DNA from: an uncultured Eubacteriales bacterium
Lineage (GTDB): Bacteria > Bacillota > Clostridia > Oscillospirales > Oscillospiraceae
DNA: 12,838 nucleotides
NCBI GenBank assembly: GCA_900550615.1
Contig: URSX01000048.1
Span: 1 to 12,838, forward strand
Direction: 5' to 3'
Shown: positions 7,201 through 11,513 of the stretch, one piece after another
Position numbering within the stretch: position 1 is the first letter of the stretch
Layout of the letters: every line of letters starts with the position of its first letter
Made by a program: the position numbers and the translations under genes
Notes under the pieces: generated by a model
Seen by the model: the letters and a program-made list of their open reading frames with translations, nothing else
Told to the model about the DNA's origin: nothing
Database searches by the model: none

Positions 7201-9671
7201 TCTCCCTTGGTGGCCCTGTTGCCGGAGATAGTGCCGCCGTAGATGTTTATGGTGCCGCCGCAGTTGGAATAGATCGCGCCGCCCCTTTGTGCGGTATTGC
7301 CGGAGATGGTGCCGCCGTAGATGTTCACGGTGCCGCCGGTCTTATCGGCGCTGTTCAGGAAGATGGCACCGCCGCTTTTGTTGCCGTTGTTATTGGAGAT
7401 GGCGCCGCCATAGAGATTCAGCACGCACTTGCTGTCGTCCAGGGCGATGGCTCCGCCGCCGCCTTTGCCGCTGACCTTGCCGCCGGTGACGGTGCCGCCG
7501 AAGATATCCAGCGTGCTCTTATAGAGGTAGACGCAGCTGCCGCCCCAGCCCCTGGTGGCACCCTTGACGGTGCCGGTGCCGGCGCAGTCGCAGAGAACCA
7601 GACGGCCGCCGTTTTTCACCTGGATCTTATTGGTTCCGTTGCTGGCCAGAGTACGGCCGCCCAGACACAGGTAGAGGGTGGTGCCGTCCACCACCAGGTT
7701 ACTGGTGATGGTGGCGTTCCGGGACAGGTAGACATAGGCGGTCTTATTCGTGTAGGAGATGGCGTCCGCGCCGTTCCAGGGGGCAAACAGCACGGTATTG
7801 TGGCTGGTGTGATCGCCCACGGCGGTGGTGCCGCCGCAGATGCAGTGCTCATGCCGGAGGGACCAGTGGGCATAGAGGGTGTGATCGTCCCGGGTGGGGA
7901 CGATGGTGGTCTCCTCCACCTTGGTGCCGCCGTCCTTCTGGGTGAACCAGCCGTCAAAGCGGTAGTCGGTGCGCCTGGGTGTGGGGAGGGTGCCGTAGGC
8001 ATTGCTGCAGCGGACGGACTTGCTCTCCTCTCCGGCGGAAAGGGTGCCGCCGTTGGGGTCAAGGGTGACGGTGGAGGCGGGGATGGTGTTGCACAGCCAG
8101 CCCTCGTAGCTGAGATACTTGCCGCTGACGGTGGTGGTCCGGATCTCCAGCTGAGCATAGTCCGGATTCTCGCAGACGAATTTTTCGATGCTTTCCGGGC
8201 TGACTGTGTACATATCCATGTGGGACTTTACGGAGGGGCCTCTGTCCGGAATGCCCACAAACCAGACACCCAGCTTGGCCCCCTCGGCCAGGTCGGCGCT
8301 GAGGGATTCGAAGCCATTGCCGCTGATGGTAAGGTACATATTTCGGTCGGCCACATAGATGTTGGGGGCGATGCCGGTGGTGGTGTTGCCATAGACATAG
8401 GGAGTGCCGGTGAAGGTGTGGACCCAGTTATTGTTGCAGCTAATCCAGAAGCCGCCGCCCTCGGCAGCAGTGTTGCCGGTGATGGTGACATTCTGCAGCT
8501 TGAACTCCTGCTCCCTCAGATAGACGCCGCCGCCCTGATGGGCGGAGTTGCCGGTGATGGAGCCGCCGATGAGGGAGGCACGGTTGGCGTCATTGGAATA
8601 GAGGCCGCCGCCGCTGCCGGTGGCGACATTGTTCTTAATTTCGCCGCCGTACAGATACAGACAGTCGGTCTGCTGCTGGGAGAGGCCGCCGCCGTTTTTG
8701 GCCTTGTTGCCGGAGATGGCGCCGCCGTACATCTTGACGGTGCCGAAGCCCTCCCAGGGGATGTTGATGCCGCCGCCGTTGCCGGTAGCCGTATTGTTTT
8801 TGATCTCGCCGGCGTACAGGGTGATTGTGGTGTCGGCGCGGGCGGGGAGGGTCATATCATGGACAACGCCCACACCGCCGCCGTTTTCAGCTGAGTTATC
8901 GCTGATCTCGCCGCCATAGATGTTGAGGTTGCTGCAGTCCAGAGACACGCCGCCGCCCTGCGTCAGGCCGGAGCTGCCGGTGATGGCGCCGCCGTAGAGA
9001 TTGACATCCGCGGACTCCGCCAGGATACCGCCGCCCTTGTCGCCGCTGGTGCGGCCGCCCAGGGTGCCGCCGCCGGTACAGTCACTGATGTCCAGCACGG
9101 GGATAGCCTTGCCCTTCGTGCCGCGGAGAGTGACGGCAGGCTGGGACTTATCCGCGCAGGTGAAGCTGTAGCCGTTGAGACACAGGGACAGGTGCTGGCC
9201 GGATGTCAGGGTCAGGTTGGCTTCGACGTTGCCCGTCAGGTATACATGGGCTTCGCCGTCGGTAAAGGCAATTTCATCGGTACCGTTCCAGGCCTGATAG
9301 GTGAGATCGGAGTGGCTGGTGTGATTCCCGGCGGTGACTTCACCACCGCAGACACAGTGGGAGTGGCCCAACCGCAGTACCAGATGGAGTGTGGCACCCT
9401 GTTGGATGTTGTAATCGGCCAGGGTCTTCTCCTCCTCCAGCTGCTTGCCGGCGAAAATCAGCCGCTGCTGCGCCGGAGGGATACCCTCTCTTTCCTGGAT
9501 CTTGACCTTCAGAGCCAGGATCGTGTCCGTGGACTCCATCTCCAGAGGGATATCCTTCCCGGTAAGGGTTCTTACTGTGATCTGGATGCTTCCCTCCGCC
9601 GATGCGGTGATCGGTGTGAGGGAGAACACTATGCACAGGGTCAGCAGAATGCTCAGGATGCGTCGTTTCAT
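4257..9671 (-). CDS. Secreted, wall-anchored mosaic surface protein with an N-terminal ubiquitin domain
   Basis: The protein is 1804 residues long, starting MKRRILSILL. This start (9669-9671) is preferred over the in-frame ATG at 9726-9728 because GGAGG stands just upstream and a clean signal peptide follows (residues 1-25, AxA cleavage before EGSIQ). Domains in order are: ubiquitin (29-101); a His/Cys header HSHCVCGG plus strand-rich segment (103-170); Gly-rich beta-helix 1 (about 213-455); an InlB/Listeria-Bacteroides B repeat (535-603); a second header HEHCICGG (607-675); beta-helix 2 (about 706-905); two more B-type repeats (984-1131); Ig-like strand-rich segments (1132-1312); a Cys-rich repeat region (1316-1745); and PPTGD (1771-1775), a hydrophobic span and RRRRHGK. 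This is the layout of a Gram-positive sortase substrate acting at the cell surface, plausibly in adhesion or interaction with host or other microbes. It is a single unbroken frame with its own promoter and terminator. Function is inferred; binding partner is unknown. Confidence 0.9.
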   Translation of the reverse strand: MKRRILSILLTLCIVFSLTPITASAEGSIQITVRTLTGKDIPLEMESTDTILALKVKIQEREGIPPAQQRLIFAGKQLEEEKTLADYNIQQGATLHLVLRLGHSHCVCGGEVTAGNHTSHSDLTYQAWNGTDEIAFTDGEAHVYLTGNVEANLTLTSGQHLSLCLNGYSFTCADKSQPAVTLRGTKGKAIPVLDISDCTGGGTLGGRTSGDKGGGILAESADVNLYGGAITGSSGLTQGGGVSLDCSNLNIYGGEISDNSAENGGGVGVVHDMTLPARADTTITLYAGEIKNNTATGNGGGINIPWEGFGTVKMYGGAISGNKAKNGGGLSQQQTDCLYLYGGEIKNNVATGSGGGLYSNDANRASLIGGSITGNSAHQGGGVYLREQEFKLQNVTITGNTAAEGGGFWISCNNNWVHTFTGTPYVYGNTTTGIAPNIYVADRNMYLTISGNGFESLSADLAEGAKLGVWFVGIPDRGPSVKSHMDMYTVSPESIEKFVCENPDYAQLEIRTTTVSGKYLSYEGWLCNTIPASTVTLDPNGGTLSAGEESKSVRCSNAYGTLPTPRRTDYRFDGWFTQKDGGTKVEETTIVPTRDDHTLYAHWSLRHEHCICGGTTAVGDHTSHNTVLFAPWNGADAISYTNKTAYVYLSRNATITSNLVVDGTTLYLCLGGRTLASNGTNKIQVKNGGRLVLCDCAGTGTVKGATRGWGGSCVYLYKSTLDIFGGTVTGGKVSGKGGGGAIALDDSKCVLNLYGGAISNNNGNKSGGAIFLNSADKTGGTVNIYGGTISGNTAQRGGAIYSNCGGTINIYGGTISGNRATKGDGGSIYLNTKAATLTMTGGIISGNTASGSGGGLYVHGSGSVFNLSGGLIRNNTANVGGGIYFDPGTSGRLHVSGAPVVSGNTASGSASNLYPLSRILYVNDLTDGAQLGISTSSKPSVQTPSVFGNTHSVDYSGYFSSDFADCVPHYNAAGQLELVVITYDVTYQPGANGTGAAVTDRKVIDAPLTLRGALFTRPGYTQTGWASLDGGEIAYSLDSIYEVNQPITLYPVWTPKHYTVRFDTAGGTPMADKIGVRWFDPVLGGVVPPTREGGWAFDGWTCGGVAVSSDATYASLANQDSVASITLTARWRDTQPPTGQIEISENKWSSFLHDITFGLFFDRKQDVTVTASDNSVDPVSIAYLLSQEDLTTADLQTRTFTDYTHPFTIAPNNAYIIYARLTDSSNLVSYIRSDRIVLDAVSPVISGVEDGKVYCQAQTVTVTEKYVDTVTVNSDPVLLDSSSQFLLSPAAGVQTIVVTDKAGNKAQLSVTVNSGHTAYHDDGDCTTPVSCQYCAAEVTAAKEHDFSGSWLYNETGHYHACLHDGCTKTDSVIGHSGQDDGDCTTAVVCQCSYVITPAQSAHTWSPWASTGSGSHSRKCTVSGCTAGVETGACSGGTASCTEKATCEVCGSPYGTLAPHSFTAETADGKYLLSPATCTHRAVYYKSCAACGLTSQGTADEDTFAYGDILDHDWSPWQTTGSDTHTRICSRDASHTETDSCSGGTATCMEKAACEDCGSPYGPLDPQHHTGTLDWVQTSTTHEQKWTCCGTILVAQEAHQWENGICAQCGYGCAHTGGTATCHTKAVCTRCGNAYGEPDKSNHTGGTALGGDTPAACTENGYTGDVYCLGCGAVLTKGTAIAATGHTGGTATCRDKAVCQVCGETYGPLDTSRHTNLVHFPAKPATKSADGHVEYWFCDGCGKYFSDAAATKEIAQADVVLAKKPDDGQETPPTGDSYSFTLWLALLFVSGGALVTASRRRRHGK
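4260..4367 (-). other. Cell-wall sorting signal (PPTGD, membrane span, basic tail)
   Basis: The last 36 residues read ETPPTGD, then a hydrophobic span (YSFTLWLALLFVSGGALVTA) and RRRRHGK. This is the three-part sortase signal; PPTGD replaces the textbook LPxTG, a variant common in Clostridia. No sortase gene lies in the window. Confidence 0.8.
4437..5726 (-). other. Cys-rich CxxC repeat region
   Basis: Residues 1316-1745 contain about 38 cysteines. Four copies of GGTAxCxxKAxCxxCGxxYG lie at about 1435, 1542, 1616 and 1687. Two WSPWxxTGSxxHxRxC units lie at about 1404 and 1513, and two DGDCTTxVxC units at about 1322 and 1380. The Cys and His spacing suggests zinc knuckles or disulfides. Such repeats are found in surface proteins of gut Clostridia, but their function is unknown to me. 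Confidence 0.7.
6279..6722 (-). other. Two further B-type repeats
   Basis: Residues 984-1053 (VTYQPGANGTGAAV ... LYPVW) and 1057-1131 (YTVRFDTAGGTPMADK ... WAFDGWTCGG ... LTARW) each show the strand-loop pattern, the GW motif and closing W of B repeats. The first is divergent. Confidence 0.65.
6957..7556 (-). other. Right-handed beta-helix module 2
   Basis: Residues about 706-905 repeat the turn pattern of module 1: LDIFGGTVTGGKVSGKGGGG, NIYGGTISGNTAQRGGAI, NIYGGTISGNRATKGDGG and LSGGLIRNNTANVGGGI. Two neighbouring turns are nearly identical even at the DNA level (around 7222-7262 and 7306-7342), which points to recent turn duplication. Confidence 0.8.
7863..8069 (-). other. InlB-type B repeat (Listeria-Bacteroides repeat)
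   Basis: Residues 535-603 read VTLDPNGGTLSAGEES then GTLPTPRRTDYRFDGWFT and end HTLYAHW. The DPNGG, FDGWFT and LYAHW motifs are the hallmarks of this beta-grasp-like repeat, common in secreted proteins of gut Firmicutes. It links the first beta-helix module to the second. Confidence 0.85.
8307..9035 (-). other. Right-handed beta-helix module 1
   Basis: Residues about 213-455 are made of repeating turns such as LYGGAITGSSGLTQGGG, IYGGEISDNSAENGGGV and GGSITGNSAHQGGGVYL. The recurrent YGGxIxxNxAxxGGG pattern (Gly-Gly turn, Asn ladder) is characteristic of secreted right-handed parallel beta-helices related to Pmp/autotransporter repeats. About ten turns are visible. It likely forms a rigid stalk or binding surface. 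Confidence 0.8.
9369..9587 (-). other. Ubiquitin-like domain, very close to eukaryotic ubiquitin
   Basis: Residues 29-101 align without gaps to ubiquitin positions 1-73, with about 51 identities by hand count. Blocks shared exactly include TLTGK (7-11), EGIPP (34-38), QQRLIFAGKQLE (40-51), DYNIQ (58-62) and TLHLVLRL (66-73). The interaction patch Leu8, Ile44, Val70 is intact. Lys11, Lys27, Lys29 and Lys48 are retained, while Lys6 and Lys33 are Arg and Lys63 is Gln. After Leu73 the sequence reads GHSHCVCGG instead of Arg-Gly-Gly, so the conjugation tail is absent. The domain is in frame with the signal peptide and the following repeats. Bacterial secreted ubiquitin is known (BfUbb of Bacteroides fragilis), so acquisition from a eukaryote is a reasonable inference. 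Confidence 0.96.
9597..9671 (-). other. Signal peptide of the ubiquitin-bearing surface protein
   Basis: Residues 1-25 have a basic start (MKRR), a hydrophobic core (ILSILLTLCIVFSL) and a cleavage region ITASA followed by EG. This is a standard Sec signal with an AxA signal peptidase I site. Cleavage would leave the ubiquitin fold almost exactly at the mature N-terminus. Confidence 0.88.
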
Positions 9672-9720
9672 CTTCTTTCCTCCATTTTTCGTGTGGATAT
9701 GCTTTGTGCTGTAGGCTACA

Positions 9721-9746
9721 CCCGGCAATACGACCGTTTTGTCGGG
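9721..9746. promoter_or_regulatory. Imperfect dyad in the 5' leader of the surface-protein gene
   Basis: On the minus strand CCCGACAAAACG and CGTATTGCCGGG pair at 10 of 12 positions around GT. It lies about 40-67 bases downstream of the predicted start point and 50 bases before the start codon. It could form an RNA hairpin or be a protein-binding site. No U-tract follows. Confidence 0.35.
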
Positions 9747-9794
9747 ACAACACCAGATAGGCCGCTTACTAATAAAATAATAATATACATACTA

Positions 9795-9823
9795 ATATTA
9801 TCATAAGTATCAGCGGGAATCAA
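9795..9823 (-). promoter_or_regulatory. Extended -10 SigA-type promoter for the surface-protein gene
   Basis: On the minus strand TTGATT (9818-9823) and TAATAT (9795-9800) are spaced by 17 bases, with TGA giving an extended -10 (TGnTAATAT). The start point would be near 9788, leaving a leader of about 115 nt. The near-dyad ATACTTAT/ATTAGTAT overlaps the -10 box (about 9789-9810) and could be an operator. Confidence 0.6.
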
Positions 9824-9902
9824 GGAAAAAAACAAAAACAGAGCGGAATATTTTTTCGGAGGGGAGTGAGAGAATTTCTTTCAGAGGAGCTTTACTTTTC
9901 CA

Positions 9903-9931
9903 TTGCAAAGGCGGGGACGAGCTGGTATAAT
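9903..9931 (+). promoter_or_regulatory. Promoter of the ZIP transporter gene
   Basis: TTGCAA (9903-9908) is followed after 17 bases by a perfect TATAAT (9926-9931), preceded by TGG as an extended -10. The predicted start lies at about 9938, within the palindrome that follows. Confidence 0.78.
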
Positions 9932-9938
9932 GGGATGC

Positions 9939-9956
9939 AGTTAGATATATCTAACT
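9939..9956. promoter_or_regulatory. Perfect 18-bp palindromic operator at the ZIP promoter
   Basis: AGTTAGATATATCTAACT is a perfect palindrome covering the expected transcription start, an ideal place for repression. The TTAG-N6-CTAA core resembles operators of DtxR/IdeR/MntR-family metal-dependent repressors (TTAGG...CCTAA type). Since the downstream gene encodes a metal transporter, metal-dependent control is likely; the regulator is not in the window. A second TTAG-N6-CTAA site lies at 11210-11223. Confidence 0.7.
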
Positions 9957-10001
9957 AAAAAAGATAAGATAATAATTCCCAAGAGGAAAGGAGGGGGATG
10001 T

Positions 10002-10778
10002 ATGAATGCGTTTTGGGGCGTACTGATTCCGTTTCTCGGCACTTCACTGGGGGCGGGGTGTGTGTTCTTTATGAAAAAATCCCTCAGTGACACGGTGCAG
10101 CGGGCACTGACGGGCTTTGCCGCCGGGGTGATGGTGGCTGCGTCGGTGTGGAGTCTGCTGATCCCGGCCATTGAGCGCTCGGCGGGTATGGGGAAGCTTG
10201 CGTTTCTTCCCGCGGTGCTGGGATTCTGGGTGGGGGTGCTGTTTTTGCTGGCGCTGGATCATATTATCCCGCATCTGCACGCCAACAGCGGCCAGCCGGA
10301 GGGACCAAAGAGCCAGCTCCGGCGCACGACGATGATGGTGCTGGCGGTGACGCTGCACAACATCCCGGAGGGGATGGCCGTGGGAGTGGTGTACGCCGGG
10401 TATCTCGCCGGGGACGGGCAGATCACTGCCGCCGGGGCCCTGGCTCTGTCCCTGGGTATCGCCATTCAGAATTTCCCGGAGGGGGCCATCATCTCCATGC
10501 CGCTGCGGGCGGAGGGGATGAAAAAGAGCAGGGCCTTTGCAGGGGGCGTACTGTCCGGCGCGGTGGAGCCGATAGGGGCCGTGCTGACGATCCTGGCGGC
10601 GGGGCTGATCGTTCCGGCGCTGCCGTATCTTTTGAGCTTTGCCGCCGGGGCCATGCTCTATGTGGTGGTGGAGGAGCTGATCCCGGAGATGTCCCAGGGC
10701 AGGCACTCCAACATCGGCACGGTGTTTTTCGCCCTGGGCTTCAGCGTGATGATGCTGCTGGATGTGGCCCTGGGGTGA
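10002..10778 (+). CDS. ZIP-family divalent metal transporter (GufA/BbZIP type)
   Basis: The protein has 258 residues and starts MNAFWGVLIPFLGTSLGAG behind a strong GGAGGGGG ribosome binding site. It has about eight hydrophobic segments and a His-containing loop after membrane segment 3 (DHIIPHLHANSG, 86-97). The metal-site motifs are HNIPEG (119-124) and QNFPEG (156-161). In the GufA branch, as in the BbZIP structure, these His, Asn, Gln and Glu residues form the binuclear metal centre, so the Gln in the second motif is normal for the branch. EE (224-225) follows in a later helix. ZIP proteins move Zn2+, Fe2+ or Mn2+ into the cytoplasm across the inner membrane. The promoter overlaps a metal-repressor-like palindrome, and a terminator follows 14 bases after the stop. 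Metal specificity cannot be read from sequence. Confidence 0.92.
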   Translation: MNAFWGVLIPFLGTSLGAGCVFFMKKSLSDTVQRALTGFAAGVMVAASVWSLLIPAIERSAGMGKLAFLPAVLGFWVGVLFLLALDHIIPHLHANSGQPEGPKSQLRRTTMMVLAVTLHNIPEGMAVGVVYAGYLAGDGQITAAGALALSLGIAIQNFPEGAIISMPLRAEGMKKSRAFAGGVLSGAVEPIGAVLTILAAGLIVPALPYLLSFAAGAMLYVVVEELIPEMSQGRHSNIGTVFFALGFSVMMLLDVALG

Positions 10779-10791
10779 GGCTGGGGAGAAG

Positions 10792-10833
10792 AAAAACCCA
10801 CCGTGATGCGCTAAAGCATTACGGTGGGTTTTT
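10792..10833. terminator. Bidirectional terminator between the ZIP gene and the ABC remnant
   Basis: AAAAACCCACCGT (10792-10804) pairs exactly with ACGGTGGGTTTTT (10821-10833), and an inner ATGC/GCAT stem extends it around GCTAAA. A- and T-tracts on both sides allow it to stop the plus-strand ZIP transcript and the minus-strand ABC transcript, whose stop codon begins 3 bases away. Confidence 0.93.
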
Positions 10834-10835
10834 GG

Positions 10836-11183
10836 TTACAGCTTCCGGGAGACGGTCTGCTGCTTGCCGCCGACGAAGTCGGCGTAAATACCGGGCTGGG
10901 CAATCAGCTCCTCATGCCGGCCCTGGGCGGCGATGCGTCCGCCGCTTACCACGGCAATGTTGTCCGCCCCGGTGATGGTGGAGAGCCGGTGGGCGATGAC
11001 GATGACCGTTTTGTTCGCCACCAGCCGGGCCACGGTCTTCTGGATGACCGCTTCGTTTTCCGGGTCGATATAGGCGGTGGCCTCATCCAGAATGATAACG
11101 GGGGCGTTTTTCAGCATGGCCCGGGCGTAAACCGGCTGCAGCATGGTCTCCAGCACCCCGGAGAGGGTGATGGCTTCCTTCAT
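10836..11183 (-). pseudogene. ABC transporter remnant: C-terminal end of the ATPase fused to a short N-terminus
   Basis: The frame encodes 115 residues. From about residue 20 it is a normal ABC ATPase end: ARAMLKNAP, Walker B VIILDEATAYIDPENE (29-44), the H-loop IVIAHRLSTI (61-70, His65) and the closing GRIAAQGRHEELIAQPGIY. Walker A, the Q-loop, an intact LSGGE signature and the whole membrane domain are missing; full exporters-type proteins are about 570-600 residues. The first 19 residues (MKEAITLSGVLETMLQPVY) follow a good AAAGGAG ribosome binding site and look like the natural N-terminus of such a protein, so an internal deletion is the simplest explanation. The DEATA..DPENE form is common in the YbtPQ/IrtAB-like iron-siderophore branch, and the operator-like site upstream fits a metal role. 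It cannot be a working ATPase. Confidence 0.82.
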
Positions 11184-11209
11184 GGCTGTATCGCTCCTTT
11201 TACTATTGG

Positions 11210-11223
11210 TTAGAGAAAACTAA
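11210..11223. promoter_or_regulatory. Second TTAG-N6-CTAA site, upstream of the ABC remnant
   Basis: TTAGAGAAAACTAA has the same half-sites and spacing as the core of the ZIP palindrome at 9939-9956. It lies 27 bases upstream of the ABC remnant's start codon. It suggests that both genes belonged to the same metal-responsive regulon. One short imperfect site could arise by chance, so confidence is moderate. Confidence 0.5.
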
Positions 11224-11295
11224 TCTTACGGGATTTGAATAGCCGCCTGTCTGCGGCTGTGCCCGCTTATGAAAATAACGCGCTGCGGGCCGCGC

Positions 11296-11347
11296 GAACC
11301 GGTGCCTTTGGCTCCTGTGGCTATAAAAATGACCGGTTCTGTTTTTT
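11296..11347 (+). terminator. Terminator-like hairpin with U-tract, no known gene upstream
   Basis: The 8-base arms GAACCGGT (11296-11303) and ACCGGTTC (11332-11339) are exact complements, a small GCC/GGC stem is possible inside the loop, and TGTTTTTT follows. The loop is long for a classical terminator. If real, it would end an unannotated plus-strand RNA starting within the gap. Confidence 0.35.
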
Positions 11348-11433
11348 CGGTCACATTGCAGCACAAACGGAACTGCCATGCAAGAGGAGTTCCGGATTTT
11401 TATGGGATTTTTCGGGGACGTTTTTAACGCACG

Positions 11434-11461
11434 AAAGCCTCCGCCGGGAGGCGGAGGCTTT
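11434..11461. terminator. Likely terminator of the partial surface-protein gene
   Basis: A perfect 12-base stem, AAAGCCTCCGCC and GGCGGAGGCTTT, encloses GGGA. It lies 53 bases beyond the stop codon of the minus-strand gene ending at 11514. Only three Us close the stem, so it is a moderate terminator candidate; it is symmetric and could act on both strands. Confidence 0.55.
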
Positions 11462-11513
11462 ATGCATGCCTACCCCTCATCCCCGGCAGGGGGTGAGGAG
11501 GGCGGAGAAATGA

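Larger units (their letters stand above)
11224..11513. other. Gene-free, hairpin-rich gap
   Basis: No credible gene is visible. Successive stems are: AGCCGC/GCGGCT (11241-11258); GCCCGC/GCGGGC (11261-11290); GAACCGGT/ACCGGTTC (11296-11339) followed by TGTTTTTT on the plus strand; CGGAACT/AGTTCCG (11368-11394) followed by ATTTTT; AAAGCCTCCGCC/GGCGGAGGCTTT (11434-11461); and CCTCA...TGAGG (11475-11498). Two have terminator-like plus-strand U-tracts although no plus-strand gene precedes them. Confidence 0.5.

Noticed and set aside
5235..8894. Two very long plus-strand open frames (5235-7061 and 7095-8894) opposite the surface-protein gene
   Set aside because: They are Gly/Ala/Val-rich antisense readings of the GGC/GCC-rich repeats, lack ribosome binding sites and show no family motif. 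The minus-strand frame has a signal peptide, known domains and a sorting signal.
6957..9035. Possible CRISPR array because of many short GCCGCCG-type repeats
   Set aside because: Repeats are irregular in spacing, in frame with YGGxI beta-helix turns and lack unique spacers of constant length. They are coding.
9369..9587. Ubiquitin stretch as eukaryotic contamination or chimeric assembly
   Set aside because: The domain is in one continuous frame with a bacterial signal peptide, ribosome binding site and bacterial repeats, has no intron or poly-ubiquitin unit, and has diverged at about 22 of 73 positions.
4257..9671. A complete bacterial ubiquitin-conjugation system
   Set aside because: The domain has no Gly-Gly tail, it is secreted, and no E1-, E2-, E3- or JAB-peptidase-like gene is visible in the window.
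9672..9728. Start of the ubiquitin-bearing protein 19 codons further upstream (ATG at 9726-9728)
   Set aside because: It would place a polar stretch ahead of the signal peptide and has no ribosome binding site, whereas the ATG at 9669-9671 follows GGAGG.
10458..10485. Gln in QNFPEG of the ZIP protein as a damaged metal site
   Set aside because: Gln at this position is normal in the GufA/BbZIP branch, where it is a metal ligand.
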